Positions 43,795 through 51,276 of a stretch of 64,000 nt of DNA are shown in pieces. Under the pieces are notes generated by a model. It was not told the DNA's origin. It worked only from the letters and a program-made list of their open reading frames with translations, and did not search any database. Positions within the stretch are counted from its first letter, which is position 1; every line of letters starts with the position of its first letter. The stretch is from Flavobacterium pectinovorum (GTDB taxonomy: Bacteria > Bacteroidota > Bacteroidia > Flavobacteriales > Flavobacteriaceae), in contig NZ_RCZH01000012.1 in assembly GCF_006438875.1 (NCBI RefSeq), positions 124,001 through 188,000 on the forward strand, read 5' to 3'. The position numbers and the translations under genes are program-made.

Positions 43795-43811
43795 TTTGAT
43801 AAACAAAAATA
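43795..43811 (-). promoter_or_regulatory. promoter of the CarH-like gene with candidate operator
   Basis: On the minus strand TATTTTTG (43804-43811) is a -7 box, followed without gap by TTTATCAAAT; TTTGTTTATCAAA is a near-palindrome placed exactly as in the crtI promoter (8 of 10 bases after TTTG agree). Autoregulation is inferred. The shared TTTG is part of the promoter consensus, so only the right half is independent evidence. Confidence 0.4.
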
Positions 43812-43859
43812 GAATAAAATCTGAAAAAATCTTTAAAACTTGATTAAAATGATGGATTA

Positions 43860-44819
43860 TTAGAGGTTTACTATCTCATACTGGTTTAGTTTGTCTAAAT
43901 GTAGAATGGTTTTGGAGTTGTCTTTACTTCTGTTGTACATGGTTTCGAATTTTGCACCATATATTATTTCATCAAAAGTATAAGACGTTCTTGCTGCAAC
44001 TGTATTACTGAACATGTCATCAAAGGTGGTGATGAAAACCAATATTTCGCCATGGATATTTTTAAAATCTTCTTCGGTGAAATTGTAAAGTGGACTATTT
44101 TCTGTTATTGGATGTACTAATGTCCAACTTAATGAAAGGGCGTTTATTCGATCCAATTCCAAGTCTAAAGAGTAGAATTTATTTGTTTTTTCGCCATTTT
44201 CTTCGAAACTCATTCCTAAAGTAACTTTGGCTTTTGCATCTGTAAAATTGGTGTTTTTAAAAGGGACAAGACGAATCATTAATCCTTTGTTTTTTCCATA
44301 AGGAGAAATTAAGGCATGATGCGAAAATTTTAAAAATGCTGTTGGTCTGCTAAATCTTCCAAAGAATAAACCTGTTGCAATGGCAAAACTTAATAAACCA
44401 ATTAAAGCTTCTGCAGCAGAAAGTGCACTTGTTAAGAACCCTGTTGGGCTAATATGTCCGTACCCAACGGTAGTAAAAGTTTGCGCACTAAAAAAATAAG
44501 CTTGTCCAAATTGCGTCAAAACACTTTGTGATTGCGCAATTCCATCAAGATGTTGGATTCCTATTGCGTAATAGAGAATTGCAAAAACAAAGTTGATTGC
44601 AATATAAAAGGTAAACAAAATCATCATGAATTTCCAGTTTGGCATTTCGATCATGGTATGATACCAGCTAATACGATGAAGTAAATTCATGCCATTTTTT
44701 TCGATATTTGGAGTTCCGTTTTTGTTTACAAATCGTCCTCCGTAACTACTGGCATTGGTTCCAAAACCTGAATTTTTATCAGTTTCGACGTGGTGGTTTA
44801 TTTTTTTTAGAAGGGCCAT
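43860..44819 (-). CDS. inward-rectifier potassium channel (Kir)
   Basis: 319 residues. Two transmembrane helices (about 60-85 and 130-155) flank the pore loop FSAQTFTTVGYGHISP with the TVGYG selectivity filter. The C-terminal ~160 residues form the Kir cytoplasmic domain (FSHHALISPYGKNKGLMIRLVPFKN, SLSWTLVHPITENSPLYNFTEEDF, AARTSYTFDEIIYGAKFETMY). The cell membrane channel conducts K+ inward. It stands next to, but is probably transcribed separately from, the CarH-like gene. Confidence 0.95.
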   Translation of the reverse strand: MALLKKINHHVETDKNSGFGTNASSYGGRFVNKNGTPNIEKNGMNLLHRISWYHTMIEMPNWKFMMILFTFYIAINFVFAILYYAIGIQHLDGIAQSQSVLTQFGQAYFFSAQTFTTVGYGHISPTGFLTSALSAAEALIGLLSFAIATGLFFGRFSRPTAFLKFSHHALISPYGKNKGLMIRLVPFKNTNFTDAKAKVTLGMSFEENGEKTNKFYSLDLELDRINALSLSWTLVHPITENSPLYNFTEEDFKNIHGEILVFITTFDDMFSNTVAARTSYTFDEIIYGAKFETMYNRSKDNSKTILHLDKLNQYEIVNL

Positions 44820-44889
44820 TGTGGTTTGGTTTAAAGAGCAAATGTAAGGATATCTTTAATATGAAATTAAAATCTTGCTGTAATGAAAA

Positions 44890-44926
44890 AAGCAGTCTGT
44901 AAATATGTTTTACAGACTGCTTTTTG
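44890..44926. terminator. hairpin terminator after the TPR gene
   Basis: AGCAGTCTGTAAA and TTTACAGACTGCT pair perfectly around TATGT, with T-run after it and A-run before, serving the minus-strand gene at 44953. Confidence 0.85.
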
Positions 44927-44952
44927 TGGTAATGTTTAAAATAAGTTTGTTT

Positions 44953-45453
44953 TTATCTACAAAAAGTAGCTTTGTTTTTGATAGCACTTTGGCTTCCCAA
45001 TTCGATTGCTTTTGAGAAATCTTTACAGGCATTCTTTTTGTCTCCCATTTTATTGTAAGCTAAACCTCTTAAATTGTAGGCAATATAATCTTTTGGATTT
45101 AAACCAAGAGAAGAGGTACAGTCAGAAACAGTTTCCTTGAAGTTTAATAATTTGTAATTTACGTTTGCTCTGCCTGTAAAAGCATCGGCGTTCATGTCAT
45201 CCAATTCGATTGTTTTGCTAAAATCGGCCAAGGCTCCTTTTAAGTCGTTGAGTTTGAATTTTGCAACACCACGGTTTTGATAAGCTTCAACAAAATGAGA
45301 ATTCATGCCAATGGCTTTTGTGTAATCTGTAATAGCGCCTTTTGTGTTTCCGGATTCGGCTTTTTTCATGGCTTTGTCAAAATAGCCTGTTGCAGATTGT
45401 GCCCATGTAGAGCAAGTAATCATAATAAATAATAAGGGTAATAATTTTTTCAT
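44953..45453 (-). CDS. secreted TPR protein
   Basis: 166 residues with a signal peptide (MITCSTWAQ). At least three TPR units: KGAITDYTKAIGMNSHFVEAYQNRGVAKFKLNDLKGALADFSKTIELDDMNADAFTGRANVNYKLLNFKETVSDCTSSLGLNPKDYIAYNLRGLAYNKMGDKKNACKDFSKAIELG in succession. It is probably a periplasmic protein-interaction scaffold. Partner unknown. Confidence 0.85.
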   Translation of the reverse strand: MKKLLPLLFIMITCSTWAQSATGYFDKAMKKAESGNTKGAITDYTKAIGMNSHFVEAYQNRGVAKFKLNDLKGALADFSKTIELDDMNADAFTGRANVNYKLLNFKETVSDCTSSLGLNPKDYIAYNLRGLAYNKMGDKKNACKDFSKAIELGSQSAIKNKATFCR

Positions 45454-45832
45454 AAACCAATTTGGGATTAGGTTAGTAGGTTAATTAATTCTAAAAACGA
45501 ATTTAAGAAAGATTTATTTTGTAAGAGAAATTTTCTTGTAAAATAATCGTAATTATTTTTATGCAGCGTTCTGGTGTAGTTGTATGAATGGTTTCTTTGG
45601 GTAACCTGTTGTTATTTTTCTAGATCTTGATTAAGTTCGAATGTTGAATTTTGTGTTGTTAAATTATTTCGATAGTAATGCAAATGTCTTTTCAGGAAAA
45701 GTGAGGTTTAATAAATCAATTTCTTCCGAATAAAATTAGTTTATATTAGTAAACACATGAAGGGACATGAAGATGTCGTGAGATCGTCGTTACAATAATA
45801 TGTTTTTTAGAATAAAATAAATTTTATTAATT

Positions 45833-45975
45833 ATGAATTCTATTGGAAAAAGAATAAGTGAGACAAGAAGTTAAAAGGTTTTACTCGGGAAGAACTTGCA
45901 GAATTATCAAAAGTGAATTTGCGAACAATTCAAAGAATTGAAAACAATAAAAATGGTGTTTACTCTATTGAGATG
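45833..45975 (+). pseudogene. frameshifted and truncated XRE/HTH regulator remnant
   Basis: ATG at 45833 gives MNSIGKRISETR and then a stop; one missing A near 45870 (AGA-AAG-TTA expected) restores KLKGFTREELAELSKVNLRTIQRIENNKNGV, a clear XRE helix-turn-helix. The frame then meets a run of 17 T at 45975-45992 and loses similarity. So the N-terminal HTH of a regulator remains, without its C-terminal part. The stretch 45454-45832 holds nothing else that I recognise. Confidence 0.7.
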
Positions 45976-46012
45976 TTTTTTTTTTTTTTTTTAATCGAAG
46001 AAATAGAAAAAA

Positions 46013-46043
46013 AGCCTGTAAAGTTATTTTTTACAGGATTTTT
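46013..46043. terminator. weak terminator-like hairpin
   Basis: CCTGTAAA and TTTACAGG pair around GTTATT, followed by ATTTTTG; it lies 30 bases beyond the stop of the acyltransferase gene (minus) and after the HTH remnant (plus). Confidence 0.5.
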
Positions 46044-46072
46044 GATTATGGTGTTAAATAGACTTGAATCGC

Positions 46073-46891
46073 CTAATTATGCAATTGATTTTTGAGAGCA
46101 TACAGCTTGCTTCTAAGATTTTTTAACATTAGAGGATCGGCAACTTTGCCTTTAACCCTGGTTAAAAAAATGGCTTCTCCAATAGTCATCTTTAGAGCAT
46201 GTCCTTGTTTATTAAAAAGTTCCGAAATCAGTTTTGAAGTCTGCAACATCGGATGAATTGATTTTAACATACTGAAGAAAAAACCATTATTTCCGTGAAA
46301 ATATATAGGTAGAATAGGAACGTCTGCTTTACAGATAATTTTACCTACCACGGGATGCCACTCCGGATCTGTGATTTCACTTGTCTTAAAATTATAAGAT
46401 GAAACTTCTCCAGCGGGAAATATTGCAACAGGAATTCCTTCTGACAAAGCTTTTAGCGTCATTTTTAATCCAGTGATACTTGCAGAATTTTGTACATTTT
46501 CAAATGGATTTACCGCAATAATGCATTTTTCAAGATTTGGAATTTCCTTTAATAAAAAATTCCCCATATACATTGTATCAGGACGTATTTTTGCGATTGT
46601 GCTTAATAAAGCTAATGATTCGATACCTCCATACGGATGATTTGCAATAACGATAAAAGCTCCTTCACGAGGAATATTTAGTAATTCGGCAGCATCAAAT
46701 TGGACTTCTACGCCAATTTTCGTTAATACATAATTAGCAAAATCTGCACCCTCAAGATTACCTGCTTCTTTTACAATAGTATTTAAATTGTCAATTTTCA
46801 TCACTTTCATTAAATAAGAGGATAATCCCGGGATAGGAATTTTAGAAAGGCCAGAAGCTTCGGAAAACTTTTCTTTGGATATCAATGTCAT
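46073..46891 (-). CDS. lysophospholipid acyltransferase-like protein (PlsC/hemolysin type)
   Basis: 272 residues. The acyltransferase block I reads IVIANHPYGGIESLALL (NHPxGGIE, the form seen in hemolysin-type O-acyltransferases instead of NHxxxxD), with IFPAGEVSS as block III and PILPIYFHGNN as block IV. No transmembrane helix is obvious. It could be the O-acyltransferase of an aminolipid (ornithine/glycine lipid) pathway, but a partner N-acyltransferase is not adjacent, so this remains open. Confidence 0.75.
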   Translation of the reverse strand: MTLISKEKFSEASGLSKIPIPGLSSYLMKVMKIDNLNTIVKEAGNLEGADFANYVLTKIGVEVQFDAAELLNIPREGAFIVIANHPYGGIESLALLSTIAKIRPDTMYMGNFLLKEIPNLEKCIIAVNPFENVQNSASITGLKMTLKALSEGIPVAIFPAGEVSSYNFKTSEITDPEWHPVVGKIICKADVPILPIYFHGNNGFFFSMLKSIHPMLQTSKLISELFNKQGHALKMTIGEAIFLTRVKGKVADPLMLKNLRSKLYALKNQLHN

Positions 46892-47155
46892 ATATTATAG
46901 GGCATTAGAGTTGAATGCGAAAACTAATAAAAAACCTAAAAGGAATAGAACTAGCAAAAGGTTAATATTAATTCGTGAAATTTTGTTTTTATAATTTTAT
47001 GACTTGAAACATGGATTTGGAGTTATGAAAAGGAAAGATGGTTAATCATTTGCATATTCTTTATCGCAATCGTGGGTAAAGATACTCGATTTTATATGTG
47101 AACATTGAATATACAGATAAAACAATGTTAAAGAAGACGGATATTTGAGTGTCTC
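46892..47155. other. intergenic, nothing recognised
   Basis: AT-rich sequence between the acyltransferase and the decayed tRNA-Leu piece. No ORF, repeat or RNA element was seen. Confidence 0.4.
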
Positions 47156-47195
47156 CTTCTCAAGATGGCAGATCTATTGTTTCTCCATTTGGCTT
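47156..47195 (-). pseudogene. decayed 5' half of a tRNA-Leu
   Basis: TCTCAAGATGGCAGATCTAT and TTTCTCCATTTGGC align with the intact tRNA-Leu at 50362-50401 (CTCAAGATGGCAAGTCTACC, TTTCTCCACGTGGC). The 3' half is missing here. The following hairpin and tRNA-Lys keep the same order as at the intact locus. Confidence 0.65.
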
Positions 47196-47202
47196 AAAAT
47201 GA

Positions 47203-47240
47203 AAAAAGGTCAGATAAATTAATATCTGACCTTTTTTTTT
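47203..47240 (-). terminator. hairpin after tRNA-Lys copy 1
   Basis: AGGTCAGATA and TATCTGACCT pair perfectly around AATTAA, with A- and T-runs outside. The homologous hairpin at the intact locus is 50408-50442. Confidence 0.8.
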
Positions 47241-47241
47241 G

Positions 47242-47314
47242 TGACCCGACTGGGGCTCGAACCCAGGACCCCATCATTAAAAGTGATGTGCTCTACCAAC
47301 TGAGCTATCGAGTC
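47242..47314 (-). tRNA. tRNA-Lys(UUU), copy 1
   Basis: 73 bases on the minus strand. The 7-bp acceptor GACTCGA/TCGGGTC, D-arm GCTC...GAGC, anticodon loop CTTTTAA (UUU) and T-arm CTGGG-TTCGAGC-CCCAG all form; discriminator A; CCA is not encoded. Identical to the copies at 50444-50516 and 50558-50630. The TATATTTG -7 box lies at 47337-47344. Confidence 0.97.
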
Positions 47315-47717
47315 ATTCTTTTCTTGAACGCGGGTGCAAATATAAGAAGTTATTTTTTATATATCACTACCTTTTTTTAAGTTAATTTAATGTAAAAGGA
47401 TTGTTTCGGATTAACGAATTGAAATAGAGGCAGAAACAAAAGGAAATAAAATGCTTTTTATGCGTTTTAACTTTTATTGATCTTAACGATATAAGGTTTC
47501 AGTCTTTCTTAGGCAGATTTGAAGATACTAATGAGTCAGTTGATTTTCTTTGTAGCCTAATTTTTTTTATAATTATAAGTTACCTGATAAACAATTTATC
47601 TTTTGAAAATAGTGATATATTAGCTATACAAATAAACTAAGAATGGCGTAAACTTTCTTATTTAGTGAGATTGAAGTTGTAATATTGACATGTGTAAATA
47701 AATTAATTTACTGTTTT
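47315..47717. other. intergenic: duplicated tRNA promoter, then nothing recognised
   Basis: 47315-47365 resembles 50631-50680 (CGGGTGCAAATATAAG and AGTTATTTTT), which is the tRNA promoter region. From about 47370 to the lipoprotein ATG there is no ORF or repeat that I can assign. Confidence 0.55.
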
Positions 47718-48626
47718 ATGAAAAGACAATACGGAATATATTTAGTTATTTTATTTTTTTTAATTAGTTGTAAAGAGAACTCAATTAATAAAGTGGATGT
47801 AAAAAAGACGAAAATTGTAAAAAGTACAACTGATGCAAATGCTAAACTTTTAAAAAATGAAAATGTAGAAAATAGATATATTAATAATATTACTGACATT
47901 TCAAAAGATTCAATTATTGCCTGTAAGTATTCTGTGTTAATGTATTCAACAAATGGCGCAAAAACATGGAAAAACATTGAAACATCATTTATATTTAAAG
48001 ATATAACTTTTACTGATAAAAAAATTCTGGTAGGGATTGATAGTTGGATGGGAATTCACGAGGCGGATTATTCCCGAATATATATATCAAAAGATTTTGG
48101 AAATTCATGGGAAACAATAACTTTTGATACCAAAAAGTTTTTTCCAATGGAAATAATTTCAAACCCAAAGGAGCAATTGTGTGTGCTAACATCTGAAAAT
48201 AAAATTTACAAACTTCAAGGAACAGATTATAAGAAAGATTGGGTGTATGTAAAAACAAGACCAGAAACTGAATACACCAGAGATGTAATGGATTATCCGT
48301 ATGGAGTAAATAGTGAAGGTGATAATTTGAAACTTTATAAAAAAAATAACAATAAAACTGACACATTAGCTTGTTTAGATTTGTGTAGTGAGGCTTGGGG
48401 GATAGTTCAGAAAGATAAAGTTGTGCATGTTTCAGGAGTTGGAATAGATAGAAAAACCGGTAAACGATATGGATATTATGGACAGTTAATTCATGATAAA
48501 ACATTGAAACAATATAAACTTCCGGGTTTATATGCAAATATTAAAAAAACAAAATTTAATGTATATATAATATGTGAAAACGGATTGTATGTTGAAAAAA
48601 ACGATAAAATCGAACAATTGTACTAA
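47718..48626 (+). CDS. lipoprotein with Asp-box (BNR) repeats
   Basis: 302 residues from the ATG at 47718 (MKRQYGIYL); a longer start 11 codons upstream has no signal character. Lipobox LISC (Cys 17). Two Asp-box motifs (STNGAKTWKNI, SKDFGNSWETI) show a BNR-type beta-propeller, as in sialidase-like and photosystem-stability-factor-like proteins. There is no catalytic sialidase Arg triad visible. It sits inside the tRNA-flanked island; function unknown. Confidence 0.65.
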   Translation: MKRQYGIYLVILFFLISCKENSINKVDVKKTKIVKSTTDANAKLLKNENVENRYINNITDISKDSIIACKYSVLMYSTNGAKTWKNIETSFIFKDITFTDKKILVGIDSWMGIHEADYSRIYISKDFGNSWETITFDTKKFFPMEIISNPKEQLCVLTSENKIYKLQGTDYKKDWVYVKTRPETEYTRDVMDYPYGVNSEGDNLKLYKKNNNKTDTLACLDLCSEAWGIVQKDKVVHVSGVGIDRKTGKRYGYYGQLIHDKTLKQYKLPGLYANIKKTKFNVYIICENGLYVEKNDKIEQLY

Positions 48627-48718
48627 GGCTTATATCAAACAGGTAAGATGAATTTAATTATTTGTCTTTGTTTAAAAATGGGTATAATTAAATTTATAAA
48701 AGAGTTTGAAAAAGGTAT

Positions 48719-48756
48719 AAAAAAAGCCTGAGAATCTAGATTCTCAGGCTTTTTCT
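48719..48756. terminator. perfect palindromic terminator after the BNR lipoprotein
   Basis: AGCCTGAGAATCT is followed directly by its reverse complement AGATTCTCAGGCT (13+13, 48725-48750), with A-run before and T-run after. A diverged copy with the same stem is at 50279-50304, before the intact tRNA-Leu. Confidence 0.85.
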
Positions 48757-48761
48757 GCTTA

Positions 48762-48790
48762 TGTGACCTTGACGGTACAGAATTCGAACC
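48762..48790 (-). pseudogene. decayed 3' part of a tRNA-Leu
   Basis: TGTGACC-TTGACGGTACAGAATTCGAACC resembles the 3' end region of the intact tRNA-Leu at 50318-50340 (TGTGACCACGGTGGGATTTGAACC), and both follow the same hairpin. The rest of the tRNA is missing. Confidence 0.55.
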
Positions 48791-48836
48791 ATTTATTGGA
48801 AGACTTAAAGATTTTAAATAATGTGTAATCCCCGGT

Positions 48837-49121
48837 TTGATTATTTACGAAATAAAAGTCCTATTTTTGAAAAAAACGGAGAACTATAAAAGATACGGAA
48901 CTAAATACAAAAACTATCTTGTAGTAAAACACTTTGATTATTCGGAGATAAAAAATCTTGACGAACAGCAACAGTATCAATTATTGAAAGCAAAAATACT
49001 CGAGGGCATAAACAATTATGATGACTTAAAAAGAAAGCCAAAGGATTTTAATAAGGAGGTATTTTACAATATAATAGAAAACATATTGACTAACTATGAA
49101 AAACAAAAGAGCTGTCGCTAA
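48837..49121 (+). CDS. small hypothetical protein, possibly an immunity-type protein
   Basis: 94 residues with a TTG start (no ATG precedes it). It reads IIYEIKVLFLKKTENYKRYG ... KHFDYSEIKNLDEQQQYQLLKAKILEGINNYDDLKRKPKDF. The size, composition and isolation among small unknown ORFs resemble polymorphic-toxin immunity proteins, but I cannot name a family. Its stop codon TAA lies in a CGCTAACACA element that may mark a cassette boundary. It might be a 5'-truncated gene. Confidence 0.45.
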   Translation: MIIYEIKVLFLKKTENYKRYGTKYKNYLVVKHFDYSEIKNLDEQQQYQLLKAKILEGINNYDDLKRKPKDFNKEVFYNIIENILTNYEKQKSCR

Positions 49122-49128
49122 CACATAG

Positions 49129-49221
49129 CACAACGATTTGAGCATTAGACTTAGTGGAAAGTTACCATACGACTATCCTCACAAGTATGAAAACGGAGAA
49201 GTTGTTTTAATTTTCGAATAA
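49129..49221 (+). pseudogene. orphan C-terminal coding fragment
   Basis: An open frame of 30 residues without start, reading LSGKLPYDYPHKYENGEV and VLIFE before the stop. It looks like the end of a real protein whose 5' part has been lost, and it is 18 bases before the next small ORF. Confidence 0.35.
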
Positions 49222-49239
49222 TTATAAGGATTTAAAAAT

Positions 49240-49596
49240 ATGATTGGTATAAAATACGATTCGGAATATTTTGAAGGAATAACAGCACCGTATATTGATT
49301 GGGTTGCAGGTGGAAACTTTGACGGATACTTGATACAAAAAAGTCTAATATTTAGAGAACTTGATAACAAGGTAGAATTACACTCGAAAGTTATTAACGC
49401 TAAAAGATATGATGGAAATGTTTCAGATACAGTATTGACAGGACATTACCTAGAAACTGAAAAAGAAACACTAAAGTTATCTTTTGCTGATTTTGAAATG
49501 CGAGGAAAAATATTGGGTGATAACGAAGATATAATAGCATTCTCTGTTTGGGGCAAAACACTGAAGAAAAACGAAGTCTATAAAATAAATGAATAA
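49240..49596 (+). CDS. small hypothetical protein
   Basis: 118 residues without signal or membrane segment, strand-rich (KYDSEYFEGITAPYIDWVAGGNFDGYLIQKSLIFREL ... LSFADFEMRGKILGDNEDIIAFSVWGKTL). Not recognised. It is one of a row of short single ORFs and is followed by an imperfect hairpin (49604-49647) with GGCTACAACA / TGTTAGC ends. Confidence 0.55.
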   Translation: MIGIKYDSEYFEGITAPYIDWVAGGNFDGYLIQKSLIFRELDNKVELHSKVINAKRYDGNVSDTVLTGHYLETEKETLKLSFADFEMRGKILGDNEDIIAFSVWGKTLKKNEVYKINE

Positions 49597-49603
49597 AAAA
49601 ACT

Positions 49604-49647
49604 GGCTACAACACACCAAATCCGATATAGTATCGGAATGTTAGCAC
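49604..49647. repeat. cassette-boundary-like hairpin
   Basis: GGCTACAACA and TGTTAGC pair with an unpaired C, and inside lies TCCGATA-TAG-TATCGGA. The CGCTAACACA piece at 49116-49125, after the previous ORF, resembles one end. It is similar in spirit to integron attC ends but without a canonical RYYYAAC/GTTRRRY pair. Confidence 0.35.
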
Positions 49648-49660
49648 TAATTTTATAAAG

Positions 49661-50089
49661 ATGAAAGGACATTTTATTGTAATAATTTCTCTGATTTTGT
49701 TTTCTTGTAATGGTCATCAAGTGAAAAATCAAAGCGCAATTGTAAACCCAAAAAATTTAAAAAACGAGAAAATGAAAAATTATGCTTATTTAAAAGATAT
49801 GTATGCGGATTCATATTTTCCAAAATTTCTCGTTGACAAAGTGAAAACAATTCTTATTGAACTGTGCGTTGATATTGAAAAAAAATCGCCTAAAGATCTT
49901 GACGAACTTTATAAGTTAACACATACAGCAACTATAAAAATTAATGATTTACAAGACGAATTCTTTGAGCATAACAGCGAGATTGAGACTGTTGCTAGAG
50001 AATCGATTGGGGCAGACTTTGACTTTATATCTAAAGCATATGGATTCAATGCTGATGGAGAAGAACTTATTGCTCCTCGAGAATGGTAA
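49661..50089 (+). CDS. DUF5713-like protein with lipoprotein signal
   Basis: 142 residues. The N-terminus has a lipobox-like LFSC (Cys 16). From about residue 38 the sequence (MKNYAYLKDMYADSYFPKFLVDKVKTILIELC, then ARESIGADFDFISKAYGFNADGEELIAPREW) follows the DUF5713 pattern. In relatives the protein often starts at that inner Met and lacks a signal, so the signal peptide may have been added or the true start is at 49772. Function unknown. Confidence 0.6.
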   Translation: MKGHFIVIISLILFSCNGHQVKNQSAIVNPKNLKNEKMKNYAYLKDMYADSYFPKFLVDKVKTILIELCVDIEKKSPKDLDELYKLTHTATIKINDLQDEFFEHNSEIETVARESIGADFDFISKAYGFNADGEELIAPREW

Positions 50090-50318
50090 AAAACTAGTGC
50101 GAATAGCTAGTACAATGTATTTGGGCAATAGGTTGCGAACCAAACCTTAACCTTATAGAATTTGAAACAGAATAATAAAACTTAACAAACTATGATGGAG
50201 TTCGAACCAAAATTTCCCGTAAATATAGACCTTTTAAAGGCTAGAAGAAAATATTGAAAATTTTCGAACCACAAAAAAAGCCTGAGAATCTACATTCACA
50301 GGCTTTTAACTTTTATTG

Positions 50319-50401
50319 TGACCACGGTGGGATTTGAACCCACACGCCCTTACGAGCACCACCCCCTCAAGATGGCAAGTCTACCGTTTCTCCACGTGGC
50401 C
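50319..50401 (-). tRNA. tRNA-Leu(GAG)
   Basis: 83 bases with a long variable arm. Acceptor GGCCACG/CGTGGTC with one G-T pair, anticodon stem CCATC/GGTGG, loop TTGAGGG (anticodon GAG), variable arm GTGCTCGTAAGGGCGT, T-arm GTGGG-TTCAAAT-CCCAC, discriminator A. It is transcribed after the two tRNA-Lys genes. Decayed pieces of a second copy are at 47156-47195 and 48762-48790. Confidence 0.95.
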
Positions 50402-50407
50402 CAAAAT

Positions 50408-50442
50408 AAAAAAAGGTCAAGTAAATTAATACTCGACCTTTT
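50408..50442 (-). terminator. hairpin between tRNA-Leu and tRNA-Lys
   Basis: AGGTCAAGT and ACTCGACCT pair with one mismatch, with A/T flanks. It may be a processing or partial termination structure; the copy at 47203-47240 has a perfect stem. Confidence 0.55.
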
Positions 50443-50443
50443 G

Positions 50444-50516
50444 TGACCCGACTGGGGCTCGAACCCAGGACCCCATCATTAAAAGTGATGTGCTCTACCA
50501 ACTGAGCTATCGAGTC
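50444..50516 (-). tRNA. tRNA-Lys(UUU), copy 2
   Basis: Same 73-base sequence as copy 1, anticodon UUU. Lies 41 bases from copy 3 in the same transcription direction. Confidence 0.97.
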
Positions 50517-50557
50517 ATTGCGATCAAGGAAAGTATTTTGTTAAATCACAAATTTTG

Positions 50558-50630
50558 TGACCCGACTGGGGCTCGAACCCAGGACCCCATCATTAAAAGT
50601 GATGTGCTCTACCAACTGAGCTATCGAGTC
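50558..50630 (-). tRNA. tRNA-Lys(UUU), copy 3
   Basis: Same 73-base sequence as copies 1 and 2. It is the first gene of the Lys-Lys-Leu transcription unit. Confidence 0.97.
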
Positions 50631-50654
50631 ATATTCTTTCCTTGAATGCGGGTG

Positions 50655-50686
50655 CAAATATAAGGAGTTATTTTTGATATTTGCAA
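50655..50686 (-). promoter_or_regulatory. promoter of the tRNA-Lys-Lys-Leu unit
   Basis: On the minus strand TTG (50684-50686) and TATATTTG (50655-50662) are separated by 21 bases. A copy of the -7 part is at 47337-47344 upstream of tRNA-Lys copy 1, but its TTG is lost. Confidence 0.7.
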
Positions 50687-50757
50687 GCAATTTTATTATA
50701 AATTTGTCTTTTTTTACTCAAAATTTACAACACCTTAATTTTTAGGTTCTTATTAAA

Positions 50758-51276
50758 ATGAAAAAGATAATATTATTAGGATATATGGGTTGCGGAAAGT
50801 CAACAATTGCCCAAAATTTGTCGAAAAATACAAATATTCCGTTTTTAGATTTAGATAAATGTATCGAAAAAAAAGCAAATTTGTCTATAAATGAGATTTT
50901 CGAGCAGTATGGTGAGATCTATTTTCGAAAATTAGAGCACGAAATGTTCGTAGAATTACTTCAATCTTCAGAAAATAGTATAATTGGTTTAGGCGGAGGA
51001 ACGCCATGTTATGCCAATAACCATGAATTATTAAAACGAGATGATGTTACCTCTATATATTTAAAGGCTTCTATAGAAACTTTATACAATAGATTAGTGC
51101 ATAACAAAAGCAAACGCCCATTAATTGCTAATATGAACGAGGACGAAATGAAAGAGTTTATTGCAAAGCATTTGTTCGACAGAAGTTTTTATTACAATCA
51201 TGCACAACACAAAGTTGCAGTTGATGATAAAACTGTCGACGAAACGGTGGAAGATATTTTAGGAATTTTAGCTTAA
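50758..51276 (+). CDS. aroK: shikimate kinase
   Basis: 172 residues. P-loop GYMGCGKST, the shikimate-binding Asp in FLDLDKCIEK, FRKLE, the GLGGGTPC loop, and the lid RPLIANMNEDE are present in order. It phosphorylates shikimate in aromatic amino acid synthesis. Single gene; the end overlaps the convergent phosphoribosyltransferase gene by 9 bases. Confidence 0.95.
   Translation: MKKIILLGYMGCGKSTIAQNLSKNTNIPFLDLDKCIEKKANLSINEIFEQYGEIYFRKLEHEMFVELLQSSENSIIGLGGGTPCYANNHELLKRDDVTSIYLKASIETLYNRLVHNKSKRPLIANMNEDEMKEFIAKHLFDRSFYYNHAQHKVAVDDKTVDETVEDILGILA

Noticed and set aside
49604..49647. True integron attC site
   Set aside because: The RYYYAAC/GTTRRRY core is not present and no integron integrase is in the window; reported only as cassette-like.
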